From the NCBI RefSeq assembly GCF_001894885.1, contig NZ_BCXB01000022.1, forward strand, positions 1 to 64,000: DNA of 64,000 nucleotides, read 5' to 3'. How positions within the stretch are numbered: the stretch's first letter is position 1; every line of letters starts with the position of its first letter. This document shows, piece by piece, positions 25,242-33,015 of the stretch. Position numbers and translations under genes: made by a program. The stretch is from Rhodococcus marinonascens NBRC 14363 (lineage in GTDB: Bacteria > Actinomycetota > Actinomycetes > Mycobacteriales > Mycobacteriaceae). The notes under the pieces were generated by a model. That model saw nothing but the letters and a program-made list of their open reading frames with translations, had not been told where the DNA came from and did no database searches.

Positions 25242-26006
25242 TTACTCTGCGGGCGGGAACTGGGGCGGGCGCTTCTCGAGGAATGCCTGGGCGCCCTCGA
25301 GCATGTCTTCGCTGCCGATCGCCTGGATGAGCATTCCGAGCCCGTTGGTGAAGGAATCGCGCGCCGAGTTCCACCAGATGTTGGAGCTCGTCTTCGTGAT
25401 CTCGAGATAGCGGGGGCTGAGCAGTTCGAATTCCTTGCACAGTGCCCGAACGGATTCCGTGAGAGCATCGTCGTCGACGACCTCGTTCACCAGTCCCATC
25501 TCGTACGCGCGGTCTGCGGAATACCTGCGGCAGAGTAGGGCGAGTTCCTTCGCCCGCTTCTCGCCGATCTGCACGCCCATGACGTTCGTGGCGCCACTGA
25601 CGGGCGAACTTCCCACGCGCGGTCCGGTCTGCCCGAACGTCGCAGACCGTGCGGCGACCGCGAGGTCACACGCGACGACGAGTTCGTTGCCTCCGCCGGC
25701 GGCGGCGCCGTTGACCGCGGCGACGACGGGCCGAGGGCACATGCGGATCGCGTCGAACAGCTGGAGCGACGCGCGGTACAGGCCGCGCATCTCCTTGACC
25801 GTCGGCTCGCTGAGCTGTCCGAGGGAACCGCCGGCGCAGAAGCTCCGGCCGGTCCCGGTGATCACGACGGAGCGGTATCCGGCCGCGTCGTGCAGTGCGT
25901 CGACTATCTCTGCGCACATGTCCGCATCGAAGGCATTCATGCGTTCGGGCCGGTTCAAGCGGATCCACAGTGTCGAGTCGACGTCCTCGAAAGCGACATC
26001 GGTCAT
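25242..26006 (-). CDS. Crotonase of the MenB/BadI type
   Basis: Crotonase-fold enzyme of 254 residues. The general motifs are present (IRLNRPERMNAFDADM, TGTGRSFCAGG, AAVNGAAAGGGNELVVACDL). At the first hydratase-glutamate site it has FGQTGPRVGSSPVSGA with glycine, as in 1,4-dihydroxy-2-naphthoyl-CoA synthase (MenB) and 2-ketocyclohexanecarboxyl-CoA hydrolase (BadI). It is followed by EKRAKELALLCRRYSADRAY, also MenB/BadI-like. So it likely makes or cleaves a C-C bond in a ring rather than hydrating an enoyl-CoA. No menaquinone genes are nearby, and the catabolic context favours ring opening. The ATG at 26006 has AGGAGG 5 nt upstream. Confidence 0.82.
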   Translation of the reverse strand: MTDVAFEDVDSTLWIRLNRPERMNAFDADMCAEIVDALHDAAGYRSVVITGTGRSFCAGGSLGQLSEPTVKEMRGLYRASLQLFDAIRMCPRPVVAAVNGAAAGGGNELVVACDLAVAARSATFGQTGPRVGSSPVSGATNVMGVQIGEKRAKELALLCRRYSADRAYEMGLVNEVVDDDALTESVRALCKEFELLSPRYLEITKTSSNIWWNSARDSFTNGLGMLIQAIGSEDMLEGAQAFLEKRPPQFPPAE

Positions 26007-26069
26007 CGCGGCCTCCTGCATCTCGTCGGGGGTGAAGTCGGGTGTCGCGGAATACTCGGCAAGGCGCCG

Positions 26070-26110
26070 TCGTAATCCGTTATAATCGTAGATATTGATC
26101 CGTTACAATC
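26070..26110. promoter_or_regulatory. Direct-repeat operator upstream of GntR gene
   Basis: AT-rich region between the crotonase and GntR genes with the direct repeat CCGTTATAATC (26078-26088) and CCGTTACAATC (26100-26110), 22 bp apart. The reverse of the first copy, GATTATAACGG, resembles the GATTAT core seen in other island promoters. Likely the autoregulatory site of the adjacent GntR/FCD regulator (inference). Confidence 0.5.
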
Positions 26111-26206
26111 TCGAGTATTTGAGTAGTGACGGCGGCGAGCGTTTCCGGGGGCAGATGCCGGGGCGATCGCGCGAGCGGCGACCGCTCGCGGACGAAGGAG
26201 AGTCAG

Positions 26207-26944
26207 ATGATTGCGGGCAGAGCACCGAAGGCAGCAATGGTGGTGGCGCAGCATATCATTCGAGACACGACGCGCGGAGGGTTGAAAGCCGGCGACCTGC
26301 TCCCCTCCGAGCGGGTGATGCTCGAGAAGTACCAGATCGGCCGTGGAACCCTTCGTGAGGCGCTGCGGCTGCTCGAATTTCAGGGCGTCATTGCGCTGAA
26401 GCCTGGCCCGAAAGGTGGGCCGATCCTGCTCGACCCTGACGGATCGCACCTGGCTGGCACGATCATTCTGCTGATGCAGCTCAAGCAGGCGCCGTTCAGC
26501 GTCATCGCTGAAGCGCGGACCGCCCTCGAGCCGATGATCAGTCGTCTCGCCGCGGAACGAATGGACGACGAAACGCTGAAGTCTCTCGACGCCACCATCG
26601 TGCAGATGCGGGATTCGCTGTCCGACCAGCACGTCTTCCTCGAGGCCAACAAGAGCTTCCATGATCTGATCGCGTGGTCCTCCGGGAATCCTCTGTTCGG
26701 GTACATCGTCGATTCGTTGCTGGGCATCATGGACGGCACCGTCATCGGGATCGACTATCCACCGCACCGCCGGGAGGCGATCATCGTGGCGCACGCCGAC
26801 ATCTACGAGGCCCTCGCGCGTCGTGATCCCGCGGAGTCCGAGGAGCGGATGCGTGAGCACATCAACGCGTACACCCGTTACGCCCAACGCAAGTATCCAG
26901 AGCTTCTCGGTCAGGTCATCCAGTGGGACAGGGCGCTCGGCTGA
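26207..26944 (+). CDS. GntR-family regulator, FCD (FadR-like) subfamily
   Basis: Transcription factor of 245 residues with an N-terminal winged helix (LKAGDLLPSERVMLEKYQIG, RGTLREALRLLEFQGVI) and an all-helical FCD ligand domain. Metal/ligand residues of the FCD fold are visible in VFLEANKSFHDLIAWSSGNP and later histidines (VAHADIYEAL, REHINAY). The start at 26207 has AAGGAGAG 7 nt upstream; the frame is open further up without such a site. FCD regulators sense organic acids or acyl-CoA-type ligands. It is divergent from the MenB/BadI-like gene, and the AT-rich motifs at 2606, 15367, 27281 and 29885 make it the best candidate island-wide regulator. Confidence 0.9.
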   Translation: MIAGRAPKAAMVVAQHIIRDTTRGGLKAGDLLPSERVMLEKYQIGRGTLREALRLLEFQGVIALKPGPKGGPILLDPDGSHLAGTIILLMQLKQAPFSVIAEARTALEPMISRLAAERMDDETLKSLDATIVQMRDSLSDQHVFLEANKSFHDLIAWSSGNPLFGYIVDSLLGIMDGTVIGIDYPPHRREAIIVAHADIYEALARRDPAESEERMREHINAYTRYAQRKYPELLGQVIQWDRALG

Positions 26945-26959
26945 CACCGTGCTGACAAG

Positions 26960-26987
26960 GGCCCCGGGCGCAAAGTCCGGGGCCTTT
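26960..26987. terminator. Hairpin terminator between convergent genes
   Basis: Perfect 8-bp stem GGCCCCGG/CCGGGGCC with a 9-nt loop followed by TTT. It lies just after the GntR stop and just before the convergent ferredoxin stop, so it ends the GntR transcript. Confidence 0.75.
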
Positions 26988-26994
26988 CTCGTCG

Positions 26995-27192
26995 TCAATC
27001 CGATGTGACGGTGATGGCGCGTTCTGGGCAGGCCGCCGCCGCCTGACGTGCCGACTTCTCGTGCGTCGGGTTCGCCCCGTCGGGCAAGACGTACGAGTGG
27101 CCGTCCTCGTCGCGGAGGCCGAACACATCCGGTGAGGTCATCTGGCACAGGCCGTGACCTTGGCAATGAATCTCGTCGACTTCGACCTTCAT
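26995..27192 (-). CDS. 3Fe-4S-type ferredoxin (P450 partner)
   Basis: Small electron carrier of 65 residues that would deliver electrons to the adjacent cytochrome P450. The cluster ligands read Cys10-x2-His13-x2-Cys16 (CQGHGLC) and Cys55-Pro56. The usual second cysteine is replaced by His, as in the CX2HX2CXnCP ferredoxins of mycobacterial and rhodococcal P450 systems. AAGGAG lies 6 nt before the ATG. It is divergent from the P450 gene across about 160 bp with an AT-rich operator-like motif. A dedicated ferredoxin reductase gene is not in the window. Confidence 0.92.
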   Translation of the reverse strand: MKVEVDEIHCQGHGLCQMTSPDVFGLRDEDGHSYVLPDGANPTHEKSARQAAAACPERAITVTSD

Positions 27193-27280
27193 GGTCGTCT
27201 CCTTTCAGTGAGCCAGCTGTCCTGAATCCCCGGCAGCTGGTTGAAACCTCGATTGCTTCGACGCTGGCGATGTGATCTGG

Positions 27281-27309
27281 CTTACTATAGCATCTGTTAT
27301 AACCATTAG
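27281..27309. promoter_or_regulatory. AT-rich operator-like motif between ferredoxin and P450
   Basis: CTTACTATAGCATCTGTTAT followed by AACCATTAG, in the divergent ferredoxin/P450 promoter. TTACTATAG is shared exactly with the site at 2606-2625, and the reverse strand carries ATGGTTATAAC. Interpreted as an operator of the island regulator; the exact consensus is uncertain. Confidence 0.45.
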
Positions 27310-27351
27310 CAGGAGATGGCAGCGGCCATGAGACAGGAGGTTTCCGCGGCG

Positions 27352-28596
27352 ATGGACACGGCGAATCGATGCCCGGTCATTCATTTCGATCACAACTCCC
27401 AGGAGCATTCGGCCGATCCGATCGGCTCGTACCGGAAGATTCGCGAGAACGGCGGAATCGGCTGGAGCGAGGCCCACGGCGGCTATTGGGTGCTCAGTGA
27501 TTACGAGTCGGTGTTCGAAGCCGCACGCGACGACGAGGTGTTCTCCTCAGCGCGCACCGATGACGGCGGAGAAGGGCTCTCGGTGGTGATTCCCAAGACG
27601 CCCATGCACTTCCACATACCGATCGAGCTCGATCCACCGGAGTTCCGCAAGTACCGCAAGATCGTCAATCCGATCACGGCGCCCGCCGCCGTGGAGCGGA
27701 TGAAGAAGCTCGTGGACCGGCACACAGACGGTTTCATCGACAGCGTGATCGAGGACGGCGAATGCGACCTCACGTCCGTGATCGCAGTGCCGTCCATCGT
27801 CACCGTCGACTGGCTAGGGCTCGATCTCGCCGACTGGAAGCGCTATTCGCACGCTCATCATCAGGCCCTGGCCGGAATCCCGAGCAGTGACGACTACAAG
27901 CATGCGATGGAAGTCGAGTTCCCATACCTCTCCGAGCGGATGCGCGAGACGATCACCGCCCGCCGGGAGAACCCCACCGACGACATCATCAGCTACCTGG
28001 TCCAGCAGGAACTCGACGACCGCACGATCGACGACTTCGAAGCATTCGCCATGCTGGAACTGCTACTCGCCGGCGGCGTCGGCACCACGGCGTCACTGGT
28101 CAGCCAGTCGCTCGTGTGGTTGGCGCGGCACACCGACGTGCGGAATCGGTTGATCGACGATCCGAGCCTCATGGATCACGCCGTCGAGGAGTTCCTCCGA
28201 TACTTCTCGCCGACGCAGGCGCTGGCCCGCACCGTGGTCGAGGACACCGAGTTCCGGGGCTGTCCCATGAAGAAGGGCGATCGGGCCCTCCTCGCGTGGT
28301 CCTCCGCGAACCGGGACGCGAAACTGTTCGAGAACCCCGACGACATCGACATCGAGCGGTGGCCCAACCGGCACACCGCGTTCGGCATCGGTGTGCACCG
28401 CTGCGCCGGTTCCCATCTGGGCCGCTACATGTCGAAGGCGCTCATCACCCAGGTACTCGAGCGGATGCCCGACTACACCGTCGAATTCGACTCGCTGCAG
28501 GCGTACCCGCACCAGGGCACCAACATGGGATGGCAGCGGATTCCCGCGAAGTACACGCCAGGCAAGAAGGTCCTGACCGACTACGAGTTGTACTGA
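27352..28596 (+). CDS. Cytochrome P450
   Basis: Heme monooxygenase of about 414 residues. The heme-thiolate loop is FGIGVHRCAGSHLGR with Cys351. The K-helix EEFLRY provides the ExxR motif. The I-helix reads LLLAGGVGTTASL: the conserved acidic residue before the threonine (normally Asp or Glu) is glycine, which is unusual for proton delivery and worth noting. The N-terminus ANRCPVIHFDHNS resembles other soluble actinobacterial P450s. The ATG at 27352 has AGGAGG 11 nt upstream; ATGs at 27316 and 27328 are alternatives. With the divergent His-type ferredoxin it likely performs the first hydroxylation of the island substrate (inference). Confidence 0.92.
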   Translation: MDTANRCPVIHFDHNSQEHSADPIGSYRKIRENGGIGWSEAHGGYWVLSDYESVFEAARDDEVFSSARTDDGGEGLSVVIPKTPMHFHIPIELDPPEFRKYRKIVNPITAPAAVERMKKLVDRHTDGFIDSVIEDGECDLTSVIAVPSIVTVDWLGLDLADWKRYSHAHHQALAGIPSSDDYKHAMEVEFPYLSERMRETITARRENPTDDIISYLVQQELDDRTIDDFEAFAMLELLLAGGVGTTASLVSQSLVWLARHTDVRNRLIDDPSLMDHAVEEFLRYFSPTQALARTVVEDTEFRGCPMKKGDRALLAWSSANRDAKLFENPDDIDIERWPNRHTAFGIGVHRCAGSHLGRYMSKALITQVLERMPDYTVEFDSLQAYPHQGTNMGWQRIPAKYTPGKKVLTDYELY

Positions 28597-28626
28597 CCGA
28601 ACACGGGGAACCGGCGAGGATTTCTG

Positions 28627-28869
28627 ATGGGGCACGTGAGTGCAGGTCAGGCGCACAGGGCGGCGGACGTCCTTGTGCGGTATGCGTGGGTGGTCGACGC
28701 GTACTTCGAGGCGACGATGTTCATGTCGGAGACCTCGCAGCGCCTCTTCCGCCGCTATTCCGATTCACTGGTGGAATCGGACGGTGACCTCAGGATTGCG
28801 CACAAGCGCATCATGGTCGACCGGGTAATGGATCTCCCGGTGACGTCGAAGGAATTCGTTCCGTACTGA
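28627..28869 (+). CDS. Small protein resembling C-terminus of an NTF2-fold/ring-hydroxylase beta subunit
   Basis: An 80-residue frame 30 bp after the P450 gene with GAGGA 7 nt before its ATG, so it is probably translated with it. The segment RRYSDSLVESDGDLRIAHKR followed by IMVDRV resembles the last strands of SnoaL-like proteins and of aromatic-ring dioxygenase beta subunits. The rest of that fold (about 90 residues) is absent. It may be a truncated relic kept in the operon or a small partner of the P450. I cannot assign a function. Confidence 0.6.
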   Translation: MGHVSAGQAHRAADVLVRYAWVVDAYFEATMFMSETSQRLFRRYSDSLVESDGDLRIAHKRIMVDRVMDLPVTSKEFVPY

Positions 28870-28878
28870 GTGGTACAC

Positions 28879-28917
28879 AAAGGTGGGCGGTGACAACGCC
28901 GGTCGCCGCCCGCCTTT
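28879..28917. terminator. Bidirectional hairpin terminator
   Basis: AAAGGTGGGCGGTGAC pairs with GTCGCCGCCCGCCTTT (two G-T wobbles) around a 7-nt loop, giving a stem flanked by A-run and T-run. It lies between the convergent P450-operon end (28869) and the lactonase gene end (28924), so it can serve both strands. Confidence 0.8.
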
Positions 28918-28923
28918 CGTGCA

Positions 28924-29841
28924 TCAGGGGCGTCCGCCGTGCGCGCGTGTTACCTGGGTGGCCAGCAGGCTCGCGTCGCGGGTGTTCCGGCGCGCTTTCT
29001 CGGACGAGGACGGTGCCGCGCAGGCGTAGAGAGTGTGTCCGTCCTCGCCGCCGAGCATGCACGCGAACACTGCGGTGGGGAACTCGACGGTGTCGGTGAT
29101 CGCACCACCTTCCTCTACCCGGATGACGCTCCGGTGCAGTGCGTCCGCGACCCACACGGCGCCGTCGGTGTCGAGGCAGATGCCGTCCGGCGCGACCGCG
29201 GCGGCACTCATCGCCGCCTTCACCGAGTCCGTCGGGAGTTCGGGGCCGAACGCCGCCCAGGTGCGGCGATTCGTCAGCTCGCCCGACGGTTCGATGTCGA
29301 ACCCCGTGAGCTTGTTCCCCATGCTCTCTGCGACGACGAGGACGCCGCCCGGGGTGATCACCATGCCGTTGGGGAACCGCAGGCCGCCTGTAGCGATGCC
29401 GAATGTGCCGTCGGCCGCGACACACAGGAGGTTGGCAGGTTCGATGCTCGAGCTTCCACGGAAGTCGAATCCGAAACTGCCGATGTAGGCAGTGCCGTCC
29501 TCGGCGACCACCATGTCGTTGAGCTTCCCCGTTGCCGTGGACGACAGGTCGGCGTGGGTGACGAGCGTGCCGTCGTCCTCGCGGCGGAGCAGCAGTCCCC
29601 GCTCCATCGACACGATCAGCAGCCGGCCGTCGGGAAGCCAGCCCAGACCGGACGGCTCGTCTCCGTCGAGCGTGGCCTCGACCCGCACGTCGCCGGTCGT
29701 TCCGATCGAGATCACCTCGTGGCGATACAGATCCGACACCCACACACGCCCGTCGCGCCACCGTGGGCACTCGAGAAAGGCGCGGTCGGCGACGACGGTA
29801 TCGATGGTGACGGAGGAGCCGGACGTCTGGGAAGCGGTCAT
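28924..29841 (-). CDS. SMP-30/gluconolactonase-family hydrolase
   Basis: Six-bladed beta-propeller lactonase-like protein of 305 residues. Visible landmarks are FLECPRWRDGRVWVSDLYRH with the first metal-site glutamate, LGWLPDGRLLIVSM, KLNDMVVAEDGTAYIGSFGF with the metal-binding Asn-Asp, and DGICLDTDGAVWVADAL with the conserved Asp. The ATG at 29841 has GAAGGA 6 nt upstream; an in-frame ATG at 29916 lies in promoter DNA. Family members open lactones or act as paraoxonase-like hydrolases. A lactone formed by the LLM enzyme or P450 route would be a reasonable substrate (inference). An island-type motif lies in its promoter. Confidence 0.87.
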   Translation of the reverse strand: MTASQTSGSSVTIDTVVADRAFLECPRWRDGRVWVSDLYRHEVISIGTTGDVRVEATLDGDEPSGLGWLPDGRLLIVSMERGLLLRREDDGTLVTHADLSSTATGKLNDMVVAEDGTAYIGSFGFDFRGSSSIEPANLLCVAADGTFGIATGGLRFPNGMVITPGGVLVVAESMGNKLTGFDIEPSGELTNRRTWAAFGPELPTDSVKAAMSAAAVAPDGICLDTDGAVWVADALHRSVIRVEEGGAITDTVEFPTAVFACMLGGEDGHTLYACAAPSSSEKARRNTRDASLLATQVTRAHGGRP

Positions 29842-29884
29842 GAGTATTCCTTCGCGTTCGAATGGCGCAACCATATCGCGCAAT

Positions 29885-29909
29885 ATGATGATTATAGTTA
29901 TCGTGATGC
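29885..29909. promoter_or_regulatory. AT-rich operator-like motif upstream of lactonase gene
   Basis: ATGATGATTATAGTTATCG, sharing ATGATTATrGTTA with the site at 2606-2620, lies about 45 bp before the lactonase start. Fifth location of this motif in the island, supporting a common regulator. Confidence 0.45.
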
Positions 29910-29960
29910 TCGTCACTCAACCCGGCGAAGGTAGAGAATCGCAAAGATCCAGGCCAGCTG

Positions 29961-30875
29961 TTACGGGTGTAAGTCCATGATGAATGCGTTCGCATGTGCG
30001 GCAATGTGGTCGTGCAGTCGGGCCACGGCTGCGGTTGGCCGGTGATGTCCTGTAGCGAGCCCGATGGCACGGTCGCGCACGCCGGACAGTGGAATGCTCA
30101 CGAGGTCGGGTTGAGGAGATTCGGCTGCTGGCAGCAGGGCGACGCCGAGGCCGTGAGCGACGAGAACTCGGATTGTCTCGAACTCGCTGATCTCGAACGC
30201 CACACGTGGGACGAATCCGGTGTCGGAGCACCACAAGTCGAGGAGTCGGCGCAGGTGATAGGACGGCGGGCTGGCGATGAAGGACTCCTGTGCGAGATCG
30301 GCCAGATCGACTTGTGCCCGGGCGGCGAGCGGATGTGTGCGTCCGACGTGCAGGAGGATTCGCTGACGTCCCAGGACTTTCGCGGGGAGGTCGTCGGGAG
30401 GTGGGATCATCACAGCCAGGTCCAGGCGGCCGTCACGCACCATCTCGGCGAGTGCCTCGCCGTGGGCCTGGACGAGGTGTAGCCGGATCCGTGGTGCGGT
30501 TGCATGGAACTCTGCGAGCATCGAGGGGATGCTCACCGGTCCGAGGGTGAGCGGAAAGCCGAAGCGCACGAGGCCGCTGTCGGGGTCGGCATTGCTGCGC
30601 ACCACGCTCACTGCGTCGCCGAGTGCCTGCACCAGGTGGTGGGTCCGTTCGTGGAGCTCGCGGCCCGCGACGGTAAGAGACACTCCGCGGCCGACCTGTT
30701 GGAACAGTGGCACTCCCAGTGTCTGTTCCAAGGTCTTCAGGCGCCGGCTCAGTGACGATTGCGGTACGCCGAGTAGCGCGGCCGCGCGTGTGATGTGACT
30801 TTCTTGGGCGGCGGCATCGAAGGCGGCGAGTAACGGCACGATGCGTGCCACCTCCTCCAACGAGTATTCATCCAT
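29961..30875 (-). CDS. LysR-family transcriptional regulator
   Basis: Regulator of 304 residues. The N-terminal winged helix is standard (VPLLAAFDAAAQESHITRAA, ALLGVPQSSLSRRLKTLEQT, LGVPLFQQVGRGVSLTVAG) and is followed by a periplasmic-binding-like effector domain starting near GLVRFGFPLTLGPVSIP. The ATG at 30875 (MDEYSLEEV) is chosen; an ATG at 30905 is possible. It is divergent from the malate:quinone oxidoreductase gene with only 89 bp between them, so it probably controls mqo and itself. The effector is unknown. Confidence 0.88.
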   Translation of the reverse strand: MDEYSLEEVARIVPLLAAFDAAAQESHITRAAALLGVPQSSLSRRLKTLEQTLGVPLFQQVGRGVSLTVAGRELHERTHHLVQALGDAVSVVRSNADPDSGLVRFGFPLTLGPVSIPSMLAEFHATAPRIRLHLVQAHGEALAEMVRDGRLDLAVMIPPPDDLPAKVLGRQRILLHVGRTHPLAARAQVDLADLAQESFIASPPSYHLRRLLDLWCSDTGFVPRVAFEISEFETIRVLVAHGLGVALLPAAESPQPDLVSIPLSGVRDRAIGLATGHHRPTAAVARLHDHIAAHANAFIMDLHP

Positions 30876-30964
30876 TATCGGATCGTAAACCCGTGAAAAC
30901 TTCATTGGACGGATGGATTGTGGGGGAGCACTCTAGGGGCAACGACCAGTGAGCAGGAGGCCCC

Positions 30965-32461
30965 ATGAGCACAATCGGACCCGCCCCAACAGAACTCGGT
31001 AGCGACAGGCAGGTGCGCGATGTCGTCCTGGTCGGCGGGGGCATCATGTCCGCGACGCTTGGCGCGCTGCTGACCAAGCTGCAGCCCGAGTGGTCGGTGG
31101 TGATGCTCGAACGGCTCGGCGAACTCGCGGGCGAAAGCTCCGGCCCGTGGAGCAACGCCGGCACAGGCCATTCCGGGCTGTGCGAGCTCAACTACATGCC
31201 CGATGCGAGTGATTCGACGAAGGCCGAGTCCATCGGTCGCCAGTTCCACCTGTCACGACAGTTCTGGGCCTCCCTCGTTGCGGACGGCGACCTGCCAGCC
31301 CCCGCGTCGTTCATCAACCCGACGCCGCACATGGACGTCGTATTCGGGGAACGCGATGTTGCCTACCTGCGTGAACGATTCGCGACACTGCAAAGATCGC
31401 CGCTGTTCTCGGCGATGCAGTACACCGAAGACCCCGAAATGATCCGCCAGTGGGCACCGCTGATGATGGACGGCCGCACCGATACCTCATCGATGGCTGC
31501 AACGCGCTACGAGGCCGGCACCGACATCGACTTCGGCGCACTGACCCGGGCCCTGGCGCGCAGCATGACTGACCGCGGCGCAGGCGTCCACCTGCGGCAC
31601 GAGGTCATGGGTCTCTCGCGGGGTCCCGACGGCCTGTGGACCGTGACCGGCCGCGACCTGAACTCGGGACGTCGCTTCCGGATCCAGTCCCGGTTCGTCT
31701 TTGTCGGAGCCGGTGGGTACGCCCTCAAACTCTTTCAGAAGGCCAAGATTCCGGAAATATGCGGCTACACCGTGTTCCCTATCGGCGCTCAGTTCCTGCG
31801 CACCGACAACCCCGCAGTCGTCGCGCAGCACGAAGCGAAGGTCTACAGCCAGGCCTCCGTCGGTGCGCCTCCCATGTCTGTCCCTCACCTCGACAAGCGC
31901 GTCGTCGACGGCCGCTCGTCGGTGATGTTCGGCCCCTACGCCACGTTCAGCACCAACCTTCTCAGGCATGGCAAACTCATCGACTTCTTCACCACCATCC
32001 GGTTCCGCAATATCGCAGTACTGCTCGCGGTCGGCATCCAGAACCTGTCGCTCGTGCGCTACCTGCTTGCTGAGCTGCTCGCGTCGCGGAAGCGAAAGTT
32101 CGCGCAACTGCAACGCTTCTACCCCGCGGCCGACCCCTCCGACTGGGTACTCGTGGAGGCAGGACAGCGAGCTCAGCTGATCAAGCCCGACCGTCGACGG
32201 ATCGGTGTGCTGACCTTCGGGACCGAGTTGGTCACCGCCGCGGACGGCACCATCGCCGGACTCCTAGGCGCCTCACCCGGTGCGTCGATCGCCCCGTCCG
32301 TCATGGTCGACCTCCTCGCCACCTGCTTCCCCGACCAGTGCCAACAGTGGGAGCCGACGTTGTACGAACTCATGCCAGGCTTGGCCGCGCCGGTGGACGC
32401 CGACGAGCACACCGTGGACCGCAACCTCGACCACACCGGGCGACTCCTGGGCGTGGCGTAA
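30965..32461 (+). CDS. mqo: Malate:quinone oxidoreductase
   Basis: Membrane-associated FAD enzyme oxidising L-malate to oxaloacetate and reducing quinone, a TCA-cycle step bypassing NAD. The 498-residue length is normal. The dinucleotide-binding start DVVLVGGGIMSATLGALLTK, ERLGELAGESSGPWSNAGTG with HSGLCELNY, and the C-terminal GASPGASIAPSVMVDLL are hallmarks of the family. GAGCAGGAGG is placed before the ATG. A LysR regulator is divergent. It can take electrons from sugar or fatty-acid derived malate and fits next to the Entner-Doudoroff genes. Confidence 0.95.
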   Translation: MSTIGPAPTELGSDRQVRDVVLVGGGIMSATLGALLTKLQPEWSVVMLERLGELAGESSGPWSNAGTGHSGLCELNYMPDASDSTKAESIGRQFHLSRQFWASLVADGDLPAPASFINPTPHMDVVFGERDVAYLRERFATLQRSPLFSAMQYTEDPEMIRQWAPLMMDGRTDTSSMAATRYEAGTDIDFGALTRALARSMTDRGAGVHLRHEVMGLSRGPDGLWTVTGRDLNSGRRFRIQSRFVFVGAGGYALKLFQKAKIPEICGYTVFPIGAQFLRTDNPAVVAQHEAKVYSQASVGAPPMSVPHLDKRVVDGRSSVMFGPYATFSTNLLRHGKLIDFFTTIRFRNIAVLLAVGIQNLSLVRYLLAELLASRKRKFAQLQRFYPAADPSDWVLVEAGQRAQLIKPDRRRIGVLTFGTELVTAADGTIAGLLGASPGASIAPSVMVDLLATCFPDQCQQWEPTLYELMPGLAAPVDADEHTVDRNLDHTGRLLGVA

Positions 32462-32629
32462 CGCCCAGGCATCCACCCCGCCTAGGGATCTGGCCTCATG
32501 AGGACGACACTGTGATCGATGAACTCTCCGGATATGCCCGACATTGGAGAGACCGTCAAATGCCTCCACCGCGCCGAATTACTTAGCTTCTCTCAGTATT
32601 TTTTCAGGACTTGATGGCATGCTGTTGCG

Positions 32630-32875
32630 ATGAGCTTGAAAAAGATCGTCGCGACAGTTGCGTTGGGCGGAGGGCTTGGCCTGGGCTCCCTAGGAGTCGG
32701 TGCAGGTCTGGCGAATGCGGACCCGGCGCCGCCACAGGGACCTCCCCCGAGCCCATCACAGCAGAGTACGAGCCCATGGGCGAAGTTCGGCTTAGGATAT
32801 GGTGATCCCTGGTACAACTCCGGAGTAAACGATTCCTTGAACTTGGGGCTGCTGGGGCATCACGGCAACCATTGA
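32630..32875 (+). CDS. Small secreted protein, Pro/Ser-rich
   Basis: An 81-residue protein with a clear Sec signal peptide: MSLKKIVATVALGGGLGLGS then LGVGAGLANADPAPP, with cleavage expected after ANA. The mature part is short, rich in Pro and Ser (PAPPQGPPPSPSQQ), then WAKFGLGYGDPWYNSG and LLGHHGNH. Rhodococci and mycobacteria encode many such small exported proteins of unknown role. No cysteines and no known domain are visible. It has its own short upstream region and no obvious operon partner. Confidence 0.75.
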   Translation: MSLKKIVATVALGGGLGLGSLGVGAGLANADPAPPQGPPPSPSQQSTSPWAKFGLGYGDPWYNSGVNDSLNLGLLGHHGNH

Positions 32876-33015
32876 TCAGGGCAGCTGAAAGACGATCTCG
32901 TTGAGGCACACCGACGCCGCTCGGGGCCATCGGCACCCTGCCAATCGCACGAAACGTGAACCCGAAAACGTCAACGCGGTGTGCTCGTGAGCATCCGCGC
33001 AGTCGGCGGAGCCGC

